Positions 56,292 through 63,485 of a DNA stretch of 64,000 nt are shown piece after piece (position 1 is the first letter of the stretch; every line of letters begins with the position of its first letter). Both the position numbers and the translations under genes were made by a program. Below the pieces are notes generated by a model. It worked only from the letters and a program-made list of their open reading frames with translations, was not told where the DNA came from and ran no database searches. The DNA comes from Micrococcus endophyticus (GTDB lineage Bacteria; Actinomycetota; Actinomycetes; Actinomycetales; Micrococcaceae): contig NZ_JACHMW010000001.1 of the NCBI RefSeq assembly GCF_014205115.1, positions 682,001 through 746,000 on the forward strand. The letters are read 5' to 3'.

Positions 56292-56918
56292 GTGATCGTG
56301 CTGCACCTGCTCCCGCTGACCGCTCCCGACGCCGCCGACGCCGCGTGGACCCGCGTCGGGGACGAGCTGAACCGCCCCGGGGCAGTGTCGAGCCTCCTGA
56401 TGCCTTTCGACCGTCAGGGGGAGGGCTCGGAGGCCCGGTTGGTCGGGGGAATGGACTCCGGCGTGGAGGCCGTCGGGATCCTGCTGTCCCTGGTCCGGAG
56501 CGGGGCCTGGGCGGTCGTCGTTGAGGTCGCCGAGGGGCAGGCGGCTGGGGAGTCGCTGCTCCAGCGCGAGGCGGAGCGGGCACGGCGGGCCAACGGCCAC
56601 TGCGCGGTCCTGGGCCCGAGCGGCCCCTCGGCTGCCTGGATCGAGCCGGCGCTGCAGCTGCTGGGCGCGTTGGAGCGCCGCCGGTCGGAGCCGCAGCAGG
56701 ACGCGGGTCGCCGCGTGGAGGCCGGCGCCAGCCAGCGCGAGGTCGCGGCGGAGCTGCAGGTGAGCCAGCAGGCGGTCCACGCGCGCCTGCGCGGAGGGCT
56801 GTGGAACGAGACCCGGGCCCTGGCAGGCGCCACGGCAGACGCCCTCGACGTGCTGGCGCGCCGTGGTGACCGCGTCTCCGACGGCGGCGCGTCGCCGTCG
56901 ACGTCCGAGCGCGGGTGA
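56292..56918 (+). CDS. Unrecognised protein with C-terminal helix-turn-helix
   Basis: A 208-residue protein of unknown family. The C-terminal third contains an apparent helix-turn-helix, VEAGASQREVAAELQVSQQA followed by VHARLRGGLW, of the sigma-factor region 4 / SatD-like type. The N-terminal 120 residues have a repeated alpha/beta pattern ending WAVVVEVAEGQ and no clear domain. No signal peptide. A DNA-binding regulator is a reasonable guess. GTG 56292 is set by the leaderless TAGGAT. Confidence 0.6.
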   Translation: MIVLHLLPLTAPDAADAAWTRVGDELNRPGAVSSLLMPFDRQGEGSEARLVGGMDSGVEAVGILLSLVRSGAWAVVVEVAEGQAAGESLLQREAERARRANGHCAVLGPSGPSAAWIEPALQLLGALERRRSEPQQDAGRRVEAGASQREVAAELQVSQQAVHARLRGGLWNETRALAGATADALDVLARRGDRVSDGGASPSTSERG

Positions 56919-56962
56919 CGGGTCAGGTGCGGCCCCGGCGGGGGACCCTCGTTCCTCGTTAG

Positions 56963-56992
56963 TTTACATAATGCACATTATCGGCCTATAAG
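56963..56992 (+). promoter_or_regulatory. AT-rich promoter with an embedded dyad
   Basis: TTTACA (56963-56968), 18 bases, TATAAG (56987-56992) resembles a classical -35/-10 pair. The spacer contains ATAATG-CA-CATTAT (56968-56981), a 6-bp inverted repeat that could bind a regulator. It is one of the most AT-rich stretches in the window. The nearest downstream gene on this strand starts at 57169; the 170 bases between show no ORF of their own. Confidence 0.5.
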
Positions 56993-57155
56993 AGACCGGC
57001 CCTGACCTGGGGTGATGCGACGCCCCCGCGGGCCGGACACGCCGCCGTTCCGCCCCGCCTGACCCGAGCCGCGCGCCGCCCGTGGCGCAACGCCACCCTG
57101 GACGGACGCATCCGGTCCCGCGCCCGAATCCTGTCGGCACCGACCCGGCGCTGGC

Positions 57156-57161
57156 TAGCCT
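57156..57161 (+). promoter_or_regulatory. -10 hexamer TAGCCT, leaderless spacing
   Basis: TAGCCT, seven bases (GAGGTCC), then ATG 57169 of the small membrane protein gene. Confidence 0.55.
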
Positions 57162-57168
57162 GAGGTCC

Positions 57169-57411
57169 ATGACGATCGTGACTGACAAGCGAGACCGACC
57201 GCTTCACGCGACCATCGCCATCATCCTGGCCATCCTCACGGGCGGCTACCTGGCGCCCTGGGCCGTCGCCGCCACCCGCGGCAAGTCCAACGTGTGGACC
57301 GTGTTCTGGGTCAACCTGCTCACCGGCTGGACCGTCATCGGCTGGGCCATCGCCCTGTACATGTCACTGACGAGCCACCGCACGGCCCGCGTCTGGGGTG
57401 CGCGCCGCTGA
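57169..57411 (+). CDS. Superinfection-immunity (Imm-like) family small membrane protein
   Basis: An 80-residue protein with two membrane helices: ATIAIILAILTGGYLAPWAV and WTVFWVNLLTGWTVIGWAIA. The pattern GGYLAPW, a polar turn with Lys-Ser-Asn, then NLLTGWTVIGW is that of the family named after phage T4 Imm, which blocks DNA entry of superinfecting phage. Most bacterial members are chromosomal with no proven role. ATG 57169 fits family length and the leaderless TAGCCT; an upstream GTG 57082 would add an unrelated basic stretch. Confidence 0.75.
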   Translation: MTIVTDKRDRPLHATIAIILAILTGGYLAPWAVAATRGKSNVWTVFWVNLLTGWTVIGWAIALYMSLTSHRTARVWGARR

Positions 57412-57435
57412 CTTGACGCTCGAACGCCGCGAGGC

Positions 57436-57461
57436 CCACGTCGACCGGTCGGTCGACGTGG
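57436..57461. terminator. Hairpin between convergent small genes
   Basis: CCACGTCGACCG and CGGTCGACGTGG form a perfect 12-bp inverted repeat with a two-base centre, between genes ending at 57411 (+) and 57519 (-). The tight centre means the inner pairs must open. A protein-binding site is the alternative. Confidence 0.6.
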
Positions 57462-57518
57462 ATCTCGTCGCGGTAGGTCGCCCCTGACGTCCGCCGTGCG
57501 GGTCCGGGCCGGGGCCTG

Positions 57519-58067
57519 TCAGGCCAGGTGGGCGACGACGGCCGTGAAGCCCTCGCCCTCGGCCACCAGGCGTCGGGGCCCGTCGCCGGACTCCTCAGCG
57601 GCATCGGCGAGCTCCACGGGCAGCTCCAGCTCGCCGCCGTCGCCCTCGCCGACGAGGCGCAGGGTCACGTCCGGCTGGCGGGTCTCGAGGTAGGTCCCCG
57701 ACTCGTCGTGGAAATCCATGACGGCCTGCGGGATCTCACCGCGCAGGCCGGCGGTGAGGATGCGGCGGGCGTCGGGGTCGGTGGCGGCGTCCATGACCCA
57801 GCGCCGGCCGAGCACGGAGTGGTCGGTCTCGGCCACGATGTCCCCCTCTGTCGGGGCCTCGCCCCGGTAGGCGAACGCGGTCTGGTAGAGCCGGTCCCCC
57901 ACGCGCACGATCATCGACTCGACGCCCACCTCGCCGGCCGGGTCGTCGAAGCGGTACGAGCCGACCTTCTCGGCGTCGACGTCCTCGGGCAGGCCGTGCG
58001 CGACGAGGCGGCGGCGGATCCACTCGGGCTTGTCCGGGTCCAGCTGTGCGGTGTAGATGAGGGCCAT
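57519..58067 (-). CDS. Stand-alone maltokinase N-terminal cap-like domain protein
   Basis: A 182-residue protein resembling the N-terminal cap of actinobacterial maltokinases, without the kinase domain. Family features are VGSYRFDDPAGEVGVESMIV, FAYRGEAP and TDHSVLGRRWVMDAATDP. Single-domain versions are common in actinobacteria and of unknown function. ATG 58067 lies six bases after TACGGT (58074-58079), giving a leaderless transcript. Confidence 0.75.
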   Translation of the reverse strand: MALIYTAQLDPDKPEWIRRRLVAHGLPEDVDAEKVGSYRFDDPAGEVGVESMIVRVGDRLYQTAFAYRGEAPTEGDIVAETDHSVLGRRWVMDAATDPDARRILTAGLRGEIPQAVMDFHDESGTYLETRQPDVTLRLVGEGDGGELELPVELADAAEESGDGPRRLVAEGEGFTAVVAHLA

Positions 58068-58073
58068 GCCCCG

Positions 58074-58079
58074 ACCGTA
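58074..58079 (-). promoter_or_regulatory. -10 hexamer TACGGT of the cap-like protein gene, leaderless spacing
   Basis: Minus strand TACGGT, six bases (CGGGGC), then ATG 58067. Confidence 0.5.
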
Positions 58080-58148
58080 GCCGCGTCCGCGCGCCGGCGG
58101 CGAGGCCCGGTCGGCCCGGCGCCCCCGTCGTCTCGTCCGCCCGCCGCC

Positions 58149-60254
58149 TCAGCCCTGGACGGCGCGCACGGCGTGGTCCATCGCCCGGTACGCGTCGAGC
58201 TCCCGCGCCTCGGCGGCGCCGCCCACGAGACGGACCGCCTCGGCGTGGTAGCCCGCAGCCACGAGGTCGCCCGCCAGTCCGTCCTCGGACTCCTGGCCCG
58301 CGCAGACCACCACATCCGTCACGTCCAGGGTGAGCGGGGTCCGCTCCTCGGGGCGCTCCGGGTCCGGGACCGTGACGTGCAGGCCCGCCGCGGACAGGCC
58401 CTCGTAGGCCACGCCGCTGTGCAGGCGCACGCCGTGGCGGCGCAGCTCGACGCGGTGCACCCATCCGGTGGTCGGCCGCAGGCGGGCGCCGATCGGCTCG
58501 GGGCTGCGCTGCAGCAGGTGCACCTCACGGGCGGGCGGCTCCCCCGTCGGCTCCCCCAGCTGGCCGGGCGTCGGCGAGTCCAGCGCCACGCCCCAGCGGG
58601 CCCGCCACTGCTCGGCACTCTCGGGCGTGCCGTCCGGCCGCTGCGCCCCGGCGGTCAGGGCCTCGGCGACGTCGACGCCGACTCCCCCGGCGCCGATCAC
58701 CGCGACGCGCGGACCGAGCAGCGCGTGCCCCAGGACGACGTCGTCGTAGGCGTGCACGGCCGGGGCGCCGGGCTCCCCCGCGCCGGGCAGCTCGATGCGG
58801 CGGGGCCGCACCCCGGTGGTGAGCAGGACCTCGTCGAAGGCCGGCGCGCCCTCCGGTGTCAGGAGCGTCTGCACCGTGACATCTTCGCCCGTCAGGACCG
58901 TCACTCCCGACGCGCGTGCACGGGCGGCCAGGTGCTCGAGCGCCGGGCCGAACTCCTCCTTGCCGGGGATGCGCCGGGCCAGGCGGAACTGGCCGCCCGG
59001 CTCGTCGTGCCGGTCGAAGAGGGTGACCTCGTGTCCGAACCGGGCGGCGCGCTCGGCCGCCGTGAGTCCGGCCGGGCCCGCGCCCACCACGGCGACGCGC
59101 CGGCGCCGGCCGATCGCCACGGGCACCGGTCGCGCGTACGCCGGGTCGGTCTCGCGGCCGGCGCGGGGGTTCATGAGGCAGGAGACGGGCGCCCCGGTGA
59201 ACACGTGGTCCAGGCACGCCTGGTTGCACGCGATGCAGGGGGTGAGCGCCGCCGCGTCGTCGACGCCGATCCCGGCCATCCAGTCGGGGTCGGCCAGCAG
59301 GGGCCGGGCCAGGCCCACGAGGGCGGCGGCGCCCGAGACGATCGCCTCCTCCGCCTCGGCGGGCGTGGTCAGGCGGTTGGCCGCGATCACGGGGATGTCG
59401 ACGGCGGCGGACAGCGCCGCCGTCGCCGGCAGGAACGCCGCGCGCGGCACCGAGGTGACGATGGTCGGCACCCGGGACTCGTGCCAGCCGATGCCGGTCA
59501 TGAGCACGTCCGCGCCCGCGGCCTCGAAGGCGCGCGCCGTGTCCGCGACCTCCTCGCGGGTCTGGCCGCCCGGCACCAGGTCGGCGGCGGAAGTGCGCAC
59601 CGAGAGCACGCCGCGCTCCCCCAGTGCCTCGCGCACCGCTGCGACCACCGCGACCGGGAACCGGCGCCGGCGCTCGGCGTCACCCCCGTACTCGTCCACG
59701 CGTCGGTTCGTCGCCGGGGCGAGGAACTGGTTGAGGAGGTAGCCCTCCGAGGCCATGATCTCCACGCCGTCGTATCCGGCCTCCAAGGCCAACGTGGCAG
59801 CGCGTGCGAACGCGCCCACGGTCCGCTCGATGTCCGCGGTCGTCATCTCCCGGGGCGTGTGCCGCGAGATCGGGGCCCGCACCGCGGAGGCCGAGACCAG
59901 GTCGGGGCTCGGGGCGTAGCGTCCGGCGTGCAGCAGCTGGGCGAGCATCCTGCCCCCGGCTGCGTGGACGGCGTCCGTGACGACGCGATGGGCGCGCGCG
60001 TCCTCCTCGCTGGCGAGCAGCCCCCCGCCCAGCGTCACCGCGCCCTCCGGGACGACGCCCACGCCGCCGGTGACGATCAGCCCGACGCCGCCGCGTGCCC
60101 GCTCGGCGTAGAACGCGGCCAGGCGGGGCAGGTCCTCGTGGCGGTCCTCGAGCCCCAGGTGCATCGAGGCCATGACCACGCGGTTGGGCAGGGTCAGCGG
60201 GCCGAGGGTGATGGGCTCGAGCAGCGGTGAGGTGCGGGGAGGTGCGACTGTCAT
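58149..60254 (-). CDS. 2,4-dienoyl-CoA reductase-like flavoenzyme (FadH type)
   Basis: A 701-residue enzyme of the old-yellow-enzyme / FadH family, which reduces conjugated double bonds, in FadH those of unsaturated fatty acyl-CoAs. The N-terminal TIM barrel binds FMN (LPNRVVMASMHLGLED, GYDGVEIMASEGYLLNQFLA). The 4Fe-4S ligands follow in CIACNQACLDH and VSCLMNP. Two Rossmann domains end the protein (VAVVGAGPAGLTAAERAARF, VAVIGAGGVGVDVAEAL). ATG 60254 lies seven bases after TAATGT. Trimethylamine dehydrogenase-like relatives share this architecture, so the substrate is not certain. Confidence 0.88.
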   Translation of the reverse strand: MTVAPPRTSPLLEPITLGPLTLPNRVVMASMHLGLEDRHEDLPRLAAFYAERARGGVGLIVTGGVGVVPEGAVTLGGGLLASEEDARAHRVVTDAVHAAGGRMLAQLLHAGRYAPSPDLVSASAVRAPISRHTPREMTTADIERTVGAFARAATLALEAGYDGVEIMASEGYLLNQFLAPATNRRVDEYGGDAERRRRFPVAVVAAVREALGERGVLSVRTSAADLVPGGQTREEVADTARAFEAAGADVLMTGIGWHESRVPTIVTSVPRAAFLPATAALSAAVDIPVIAANRLTTPAEAEEAIVSGAAALVGLARPLLADPDWMAGIGVDDAAALTPCIACNQACLDHVFTGAPVSCLMNPRAGRETDPAYARPVPVAIGRRRRVAVVGAGPAGLTAAERAARFGHEVTLFDRHDEPGGQFRLARRIPGKEEFGPALEHLAARARASGVTVLTGEDVTVQTLLTPEGAPAFDEVLLTTGVRPRRIELPGAGEPGAPAVHAYDDVVLGHALLGPRVAVIGAGGVGVDVAEALTAGAQRPDGTPESAEQWRARWGVALDSPTPGQLGEPTGEPPAREVHLLQRSPEPIGARLRPTTGWVHRVELRRHGVRLHSGVAYEGLSAAGLHVTVPDPERPEERTPLTLDVTDVVVCAGQESEDGLAGDLVAAGYHAEAVRLVGGAAEARELDAYRAMDHAVRAVQG

Positions 60255-60261
60255 GGTGGTC

Positions 60262-60267
60262 ACATTA
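60262..60267 (-). promoter_or_regulatory. -10 hexamer TAATGT of the FadH-like gene, leaderless spacing
   Basis: Minus strand TAATGT, seven bases (GACCACC), then ATG 60254. Confidence 0.55.
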
Positions 60268-60402
60268 CCCACCGGTAGGACACGGCGGGACCCCGACCGG
60301 GGGACAGGCTGTGTGCGCGGCGTCTCCGTAGGGCAGGATGGGGGTCACACGCCGAGGCGCGGCCGGCAGGCCGGGCGGGCCGTCACCGAGGGGAGCGAGC
60401 GC

Positions 60403-60879
60403 ATGGACTGGATCGAGGCGAACGCGGGCTGGCTGTGGCTGGTCGCGGCCGCGGGCCTGATCGGGGTCGAGCTGCTCACCCTGGACCTCGTGTTCCTCAT
60501 GATCGCCGCCGGCGCGGGCGCCGCGGGCGTCGTCGCCCTGGCCGGCGGTCCCCTGCCGCTGCAGCTGGCCGCGTTCGCCGTCGTCGCGCTGCTCATGCTC
60601 GCCGCCGTGCGCCCCGTCGCCCTGCGCCACCTGCGCAAGGACACCGGCGCCGGCGCCTCCTACCTGGACACCCTGCCCGGGCGCCGCGTGGCGGCGCAGG
60701 GCGCCATCACCGCCGAGGCCGGCACGCTCACGGTCGACGGCGACACCTGGTCCGCCCGCGTCGAGGACGGCGTCCCGGACGCCGCCCCCGGCGCCGAGGT
60801 GACCGTGCTGCGCGTGGAGGGGGCGACCCTCGTGGTGCGCCCGCTGCCCCAGATCGACTGGGAGGACGGCCGCTCCTGA
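60403..60879 (+). CDS. NfeD-like membrane protein
   Basis: A 158-residue protein with three N-terminal helices (WLWLVAAAGLIGVELLTLDL, VFLMIAAGAGAAGVVALAGG, LQLAAFAVVALLMLAAVRP) and a C-terminal OB-fold domain (GRRVAAQGAITAEAGTLTVD, GAEVTVLRVEG). NfeD proteins pair with SPFH/stomatin proteins in membrane microdomains, and an SPFH gene follows 51 bases downstream. GAGGGGAG sets ATG 60403. Confidence 0.88.
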   Translation: MDWIEANAGWLWLVAAAGLIGVELLTLDLVFLMIAAGAGAAGVVALAGGPLPLQLAAFAVVALLMLAAVRPVALRHLRKDTGAGASYLDTLPGRRVAAQGAITAEAGTLTVDGDTWSARVEDGVPDAAPGAEVTVLRVEGATLVVRPLPQIDWEDGRS

Positions 60880-60930
60880 GCCGGCCGGGCCTCCCCCGTC
60901 TCCCACCCCGACCCCTACGGAGGGATCCCG

Positions 60931-62112
60931 ATGGAAACCATCATCATCCTGGTCGTCCTCGCCGTGCTGGCGGCGGTGATCGTGGCCTCGTCGGTCAAGA
61001 TCATCCCGCAGGCGCGCACGGCGAACATCGAGCGGCTCGGCAAGTACAACCGGACGGCCGGCGCCGGTCTGACGATGATCATCCCGTTCGTGGACCGCAT
61101 GCTGCCCATGGTGGACATGCGCGAGCAGGTCGTCTCCTTCCCGCCGCAGCCGGTGATCACGGAGGACAACCTCGTGGTCTCGATCGACACGGTGGTCTAC
61201 TTCCAGGTGACGGACGCGAAGGCCGCCACCTACGAGATCGCCAACTACATCCACGCCGTGGAGCAGCTGACCACCACCACGCTGCGCAACGTGGTCGGCG
61301 GCATGAACCTCGAGGAGGCCCTGACCTCCCGCGACTCCATCAACTCGCAGCTGCGCGGCGTCCTCGACGAGGCCACCACCCGCTGGGGCCTGCGCGTCTC
61401 GCGGGTGGAGCTCAAGGCCATCGACCCGCCCATGTCCATCCAGGACTCCATGGAGAAGCAGATGCGCGCCGAGCGGGACCGCCGCGCGGCCATCCTCACC
61501 GCCGAGGGCACCAAGCAGGCGGCCATCCTCACCGCGGAGGGCGAGCGGCAGTCCCAGATCCTCTCGGCCGAGGGCGAGGCGCAGGCCCGCGTCCTGCGCG
61601 CCAACGCCGAGGCCGAGGCCATCGAGGTGGTCTTCGACGCGATCCACAGCGGCGGCGCCGACTCCGAGGTCCTGGCCTACCAGTACCTGCAGGCCCTGCC
61701 GAAGATCGCCGACGGCGAGTCGAACACCATGTTCGTGGTCCCCGCAGAGCTCACCCGGGCCCTGCAGGGGCTCGGCGAGGCATTCTCCCCCGCCGGCGAC
61801 GGCGAGTCCCGCCGCCCCTCCCCGTCCGGGGCCCGGGGCGAGGCCGCCGAGCGCGCGGGCGAGCACGGCGGCGCTTCGCCGGAGCGGCCGCGGCGTCCCC
61901 GCGGTTCCCGCCCGACGACGGCGGACGCCCTGCGCTCATCCGGCGTGATGGACGCGATGACCGCCGGCGCCGTGACGGCCCAGGAGATGCCCCAGACGTC
62001 TCTGGACGAGGCGCTGGCCACCCCGAAGGAGCTCGAGCCGGACCCCTCCGCGGGGCGCGCGCCGGGCCGACGCCCCGCGGGCGAGACCGACGGGAATGGT
62101 GTGGGACACTGA
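60931..62112 (+). CDS. SPFH/stomatin family membrane scaffold protein
   Basis: A 393-residue QmcA/stomatin-like protein that organises membrane microdomains. It has an N-terminal membrane segment (ETIIILVVLAVLAAVIVASS), the SPFH domain (IPQARTANIERLGKYNRTAG onward), and a coiled-coil region with the repeated AAILTAEGTKQ / AAILTAEGERQ units around residues 190-220. The last 120 residues are a disordered Pro/Arg/Ser tail longer than usual. GGAGGGAT precedes ATG 60931. Its 3' end contains the -35 part of the rbpA promoter. Confidence 0.92.
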   Translation: METIIILVVLAVLAAVIVASSVKIIPQARTANIERLGKYNRTAGAGLTMIIPFVDRMLPMVDMREQVVSFPPQPVITEDNLVVSIDTVVYFQVTDAKAATYEIANYIHAVEQLTTTTLRNVVGGMNLEEALTSRDSINSQLRGVLDEATTRWGLRVSRVELKAIDPPMSIQDSMEKQMRAERDRRAAILTAEGTKQAAILTAEGERQSQILSAEGEAQARVLRANAEAEAIEVVFDAIHSGGADSEVLAYQYLQALPKIADGESNTMFVVPAELTRALQGLGEAFSPAGDGESRRPSPSGARGEAAERAGEHGGASPERPRRPRGSRPTTADALRSSGVMDAMTAGAVTAQEMPQTSLDEALATPKELEPDPSAGRAPGRRPAGETDGNGVGH

Positions 62113-62119
62113 GTGGTTG
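62092..62119 (+). promoter_or_regulatory. Sigma-R/SigH-type promoter of rbpA
   Basis: GGGAAT (62092-62097), exactly 18 bases, GTTG (62116-62119). The -35 lies inside the SPFH gene. In Streptomyces rbpA is a known SigR target, which supports the reading. A 6-bp inverted repeat AGTGGT-TGC-ACCACT (62112-62126) overlaps the -10. Confidence 0.8.
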
Positions 62120-62200
62120 CACCACTGAACATGATCTGCCGCGCCTCGGGCGCACCGCGCCCCCGCGCGGGCGCCGGCGCGGCGTGACGAGGAGGAGAAC

Positions 62201-62548
62201 GTGAGCGATCGCAGCCTGCGGGGCATGCGCCTGGGCGCGCAGTCCCTGGAGTCCGAGGCCGGCGTCGAGCCCGCCGCGCGCCAGCGCGTGGAGTACCGCA
62301 CGGAGGACGGCGAGCAGGTGTTCGTGACCTTCTCCGTGGAGGCGGACGTCCCGGCCACCTGGACCTCGAAGACCGGCAAGGAGGCGTTCCTCGTCAGCGG
62401 CGAGAAGCCCGCCGAGGCCGAGGGCAAGCCCGTGCGCACCCACTGGGACATGCTGCGCGAGCGCCGCAGCCTGGAGGAGCTCCAGGAGACCTACGCGCTC
62501 CAGCTCAACAAGCTGCGCGCCAGCCGCGGTGAGGACGTCGACGCCTGA
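62201..62548 (+). CDS. rbpA: RNA polymerase-binding protein RbpA
   Basis: Essential actinobacterial factor that binds the primary sigma factor and RNA polymerase and stabilises open complexes. The 115 residues show SDRSLRGMRLGAQSLESE at the start, a beta-barrel core (RVEYRTEDGEQVFVTF, PATWTSKTGKEAFL) and the sigma-interaction part RTHWDMLRERRSLEELQE. The core has no zinc-binding cysteines, unlike the Streptomyces protein. GTG 62201 follows GAGGAGGAG. The SigR-type promoter predicts induction by thiol oxidation. Confidence 0.95.
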   Translation: MSDRSLRGMRLGAQSLESEAGVEPAARQRVEYRTEDGEQVFVTFSVEADVPATWTSKTGKEAFLVSGEKPAEAEGKPVRTHWDMLRERRSLEELQETYALQLNKLRASRGEDVDA

Positions 62549-62569
62549 GCGTCGCCCTCCCCCGCACAC

Positions 62570-62610
62570 ACGACGGGGCCGGATCCTCCTGGAGGATCCG
62601 GCCCCGTCGT
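62570..62610. terminator. Bidirectional terminator between rbpA and the mannosyltransferase gene
   Basis: A perfect 19-bp stem (ACGACGGGGCCGGATCCTC with its complement) and a CTG loop, 21 bases after the rbpA stop, followed by CGTCGGTGG. Confidence 0.88.
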
Positions 62611-62662
62611 CGTCGGTGGCGGTGGACGCCGGGCCGCCCCGTGGGGCGCGCCCGGCGCGGCG

Positions 62663-63394
62663 TCAGAGGCCCAGGCGGGAGCGCAGGCCCTCCCAGCGGG
62701 CGGCCAGGCCCCAGCGGGTCACGTTGACCACGGCCTCGCCGATGATGCCGCCGTTCATCTTGGACTCGCCCAGCTCGCGCTCCACGAAGGTGATGGGCAC
62801 CTCGACGATGCGCTTGCCCAGGCGGGCGGTGCGGAAGGTCATGTCCACCTGGAAGCCGTAGCCCTTGGACTCGATCGCGTCGAGGTCGATGGCGCGCAGC
62901 GTCTCGGCGCGGTAGGCGCGGTAGCCGGCGGTGACGTCCGTCAGGCGCAGGCCCAGCATGATACGCGGGTAGAGGGAGCCGGCCCAGGAGATCATCTTGC
63001 GGGAGGCGGGCCAGTTGACCATCTTGCCGCCCGGCACGCGGCGCGAGCCGATCACGAGGTCGGCCGTGCGGACGGCGTCCAGCAGGCGCGGCAGCTGCTC
63101 CGGCTGGTGCGAGCCGTCCGCGTCCATCTCCACGAGCACGTCGTAGCCGCGCTCCAGCCCCCAGCGGAAGCCGGCGATGTACGCCCCGCCCAGGCCGTCC
63201 TTGGTGGTGCGGTGCAGCACGTGGACGCTCGGGTCCTGCGCGGCGCGGGCGTCCGCCCACTGGCCGGTGCCGTCCGGCGAGGCGTCGTCCACCACGAGCA
63301 CGTCCGAGGTCGGGACGGCGTCCCGGAGGCGGCCGAGGGTCAACGGCAGCGACTCGATCTCGTTGTAGGTGGGGATGATGGTCAGCACGCGCAT
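62663..63394 (-). CDS. Polyprenol monophosphomannose synthase
   Basis: A 243-residue GT2 glycosyltransferase that moves mannose from GDP-mannose to polyprenyl phosphate, the donor for lipomannan/lipoarabinomannan-type glycans outside the cell. Motifs are [45 protein letters not shown] (DAD metal site) and [16 protein letters not shown]. No membrane helices are present, as in the soluble actinobacterial type. ATG 63394 fits homologs. It is encoded convergently with rbpA and downstream of the amidohydrolase gene. Confidence 0.93.
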   Translation of the reverse strand: MRVLTIIPTYNEIESLPLTLGRLRDAVPTSDVLVVDDASPDGTGQWADARAAQDPSVHVLHRTTKDGLGGAYIAGFRWGLERGYDVLVEMDADGSHQPEQLPRLLDAVRTADLVIGSRRVPGGKMVNWPASRKMISWAGSLYPRIMLGLRLTDVTAGYRAYRAETLRAIDLDAIESKGYGFQVDMTFRTARLGKRIVEVPITFVERELGESKMNGGIIGEAVVNVTRWGLAARWEGLRSRLGL

Positions 63395-63485
63395 GCGTCT
63401 TACTCGCCTTCCGGCCGGGGATCGTGGGGGCGGCCAGCCGCGGGGCGGAGCCGTCTCATCCGTTCGAGTATAGGAAAGGCCGGGC

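Noticed and set aside
57082-57168. N-terminal extension of the Imm-like protein from GTG 57082
   Set aside because: The added residues are basic, unrelated to the family, and the TAGCCT hexamer points to ATG 57169.
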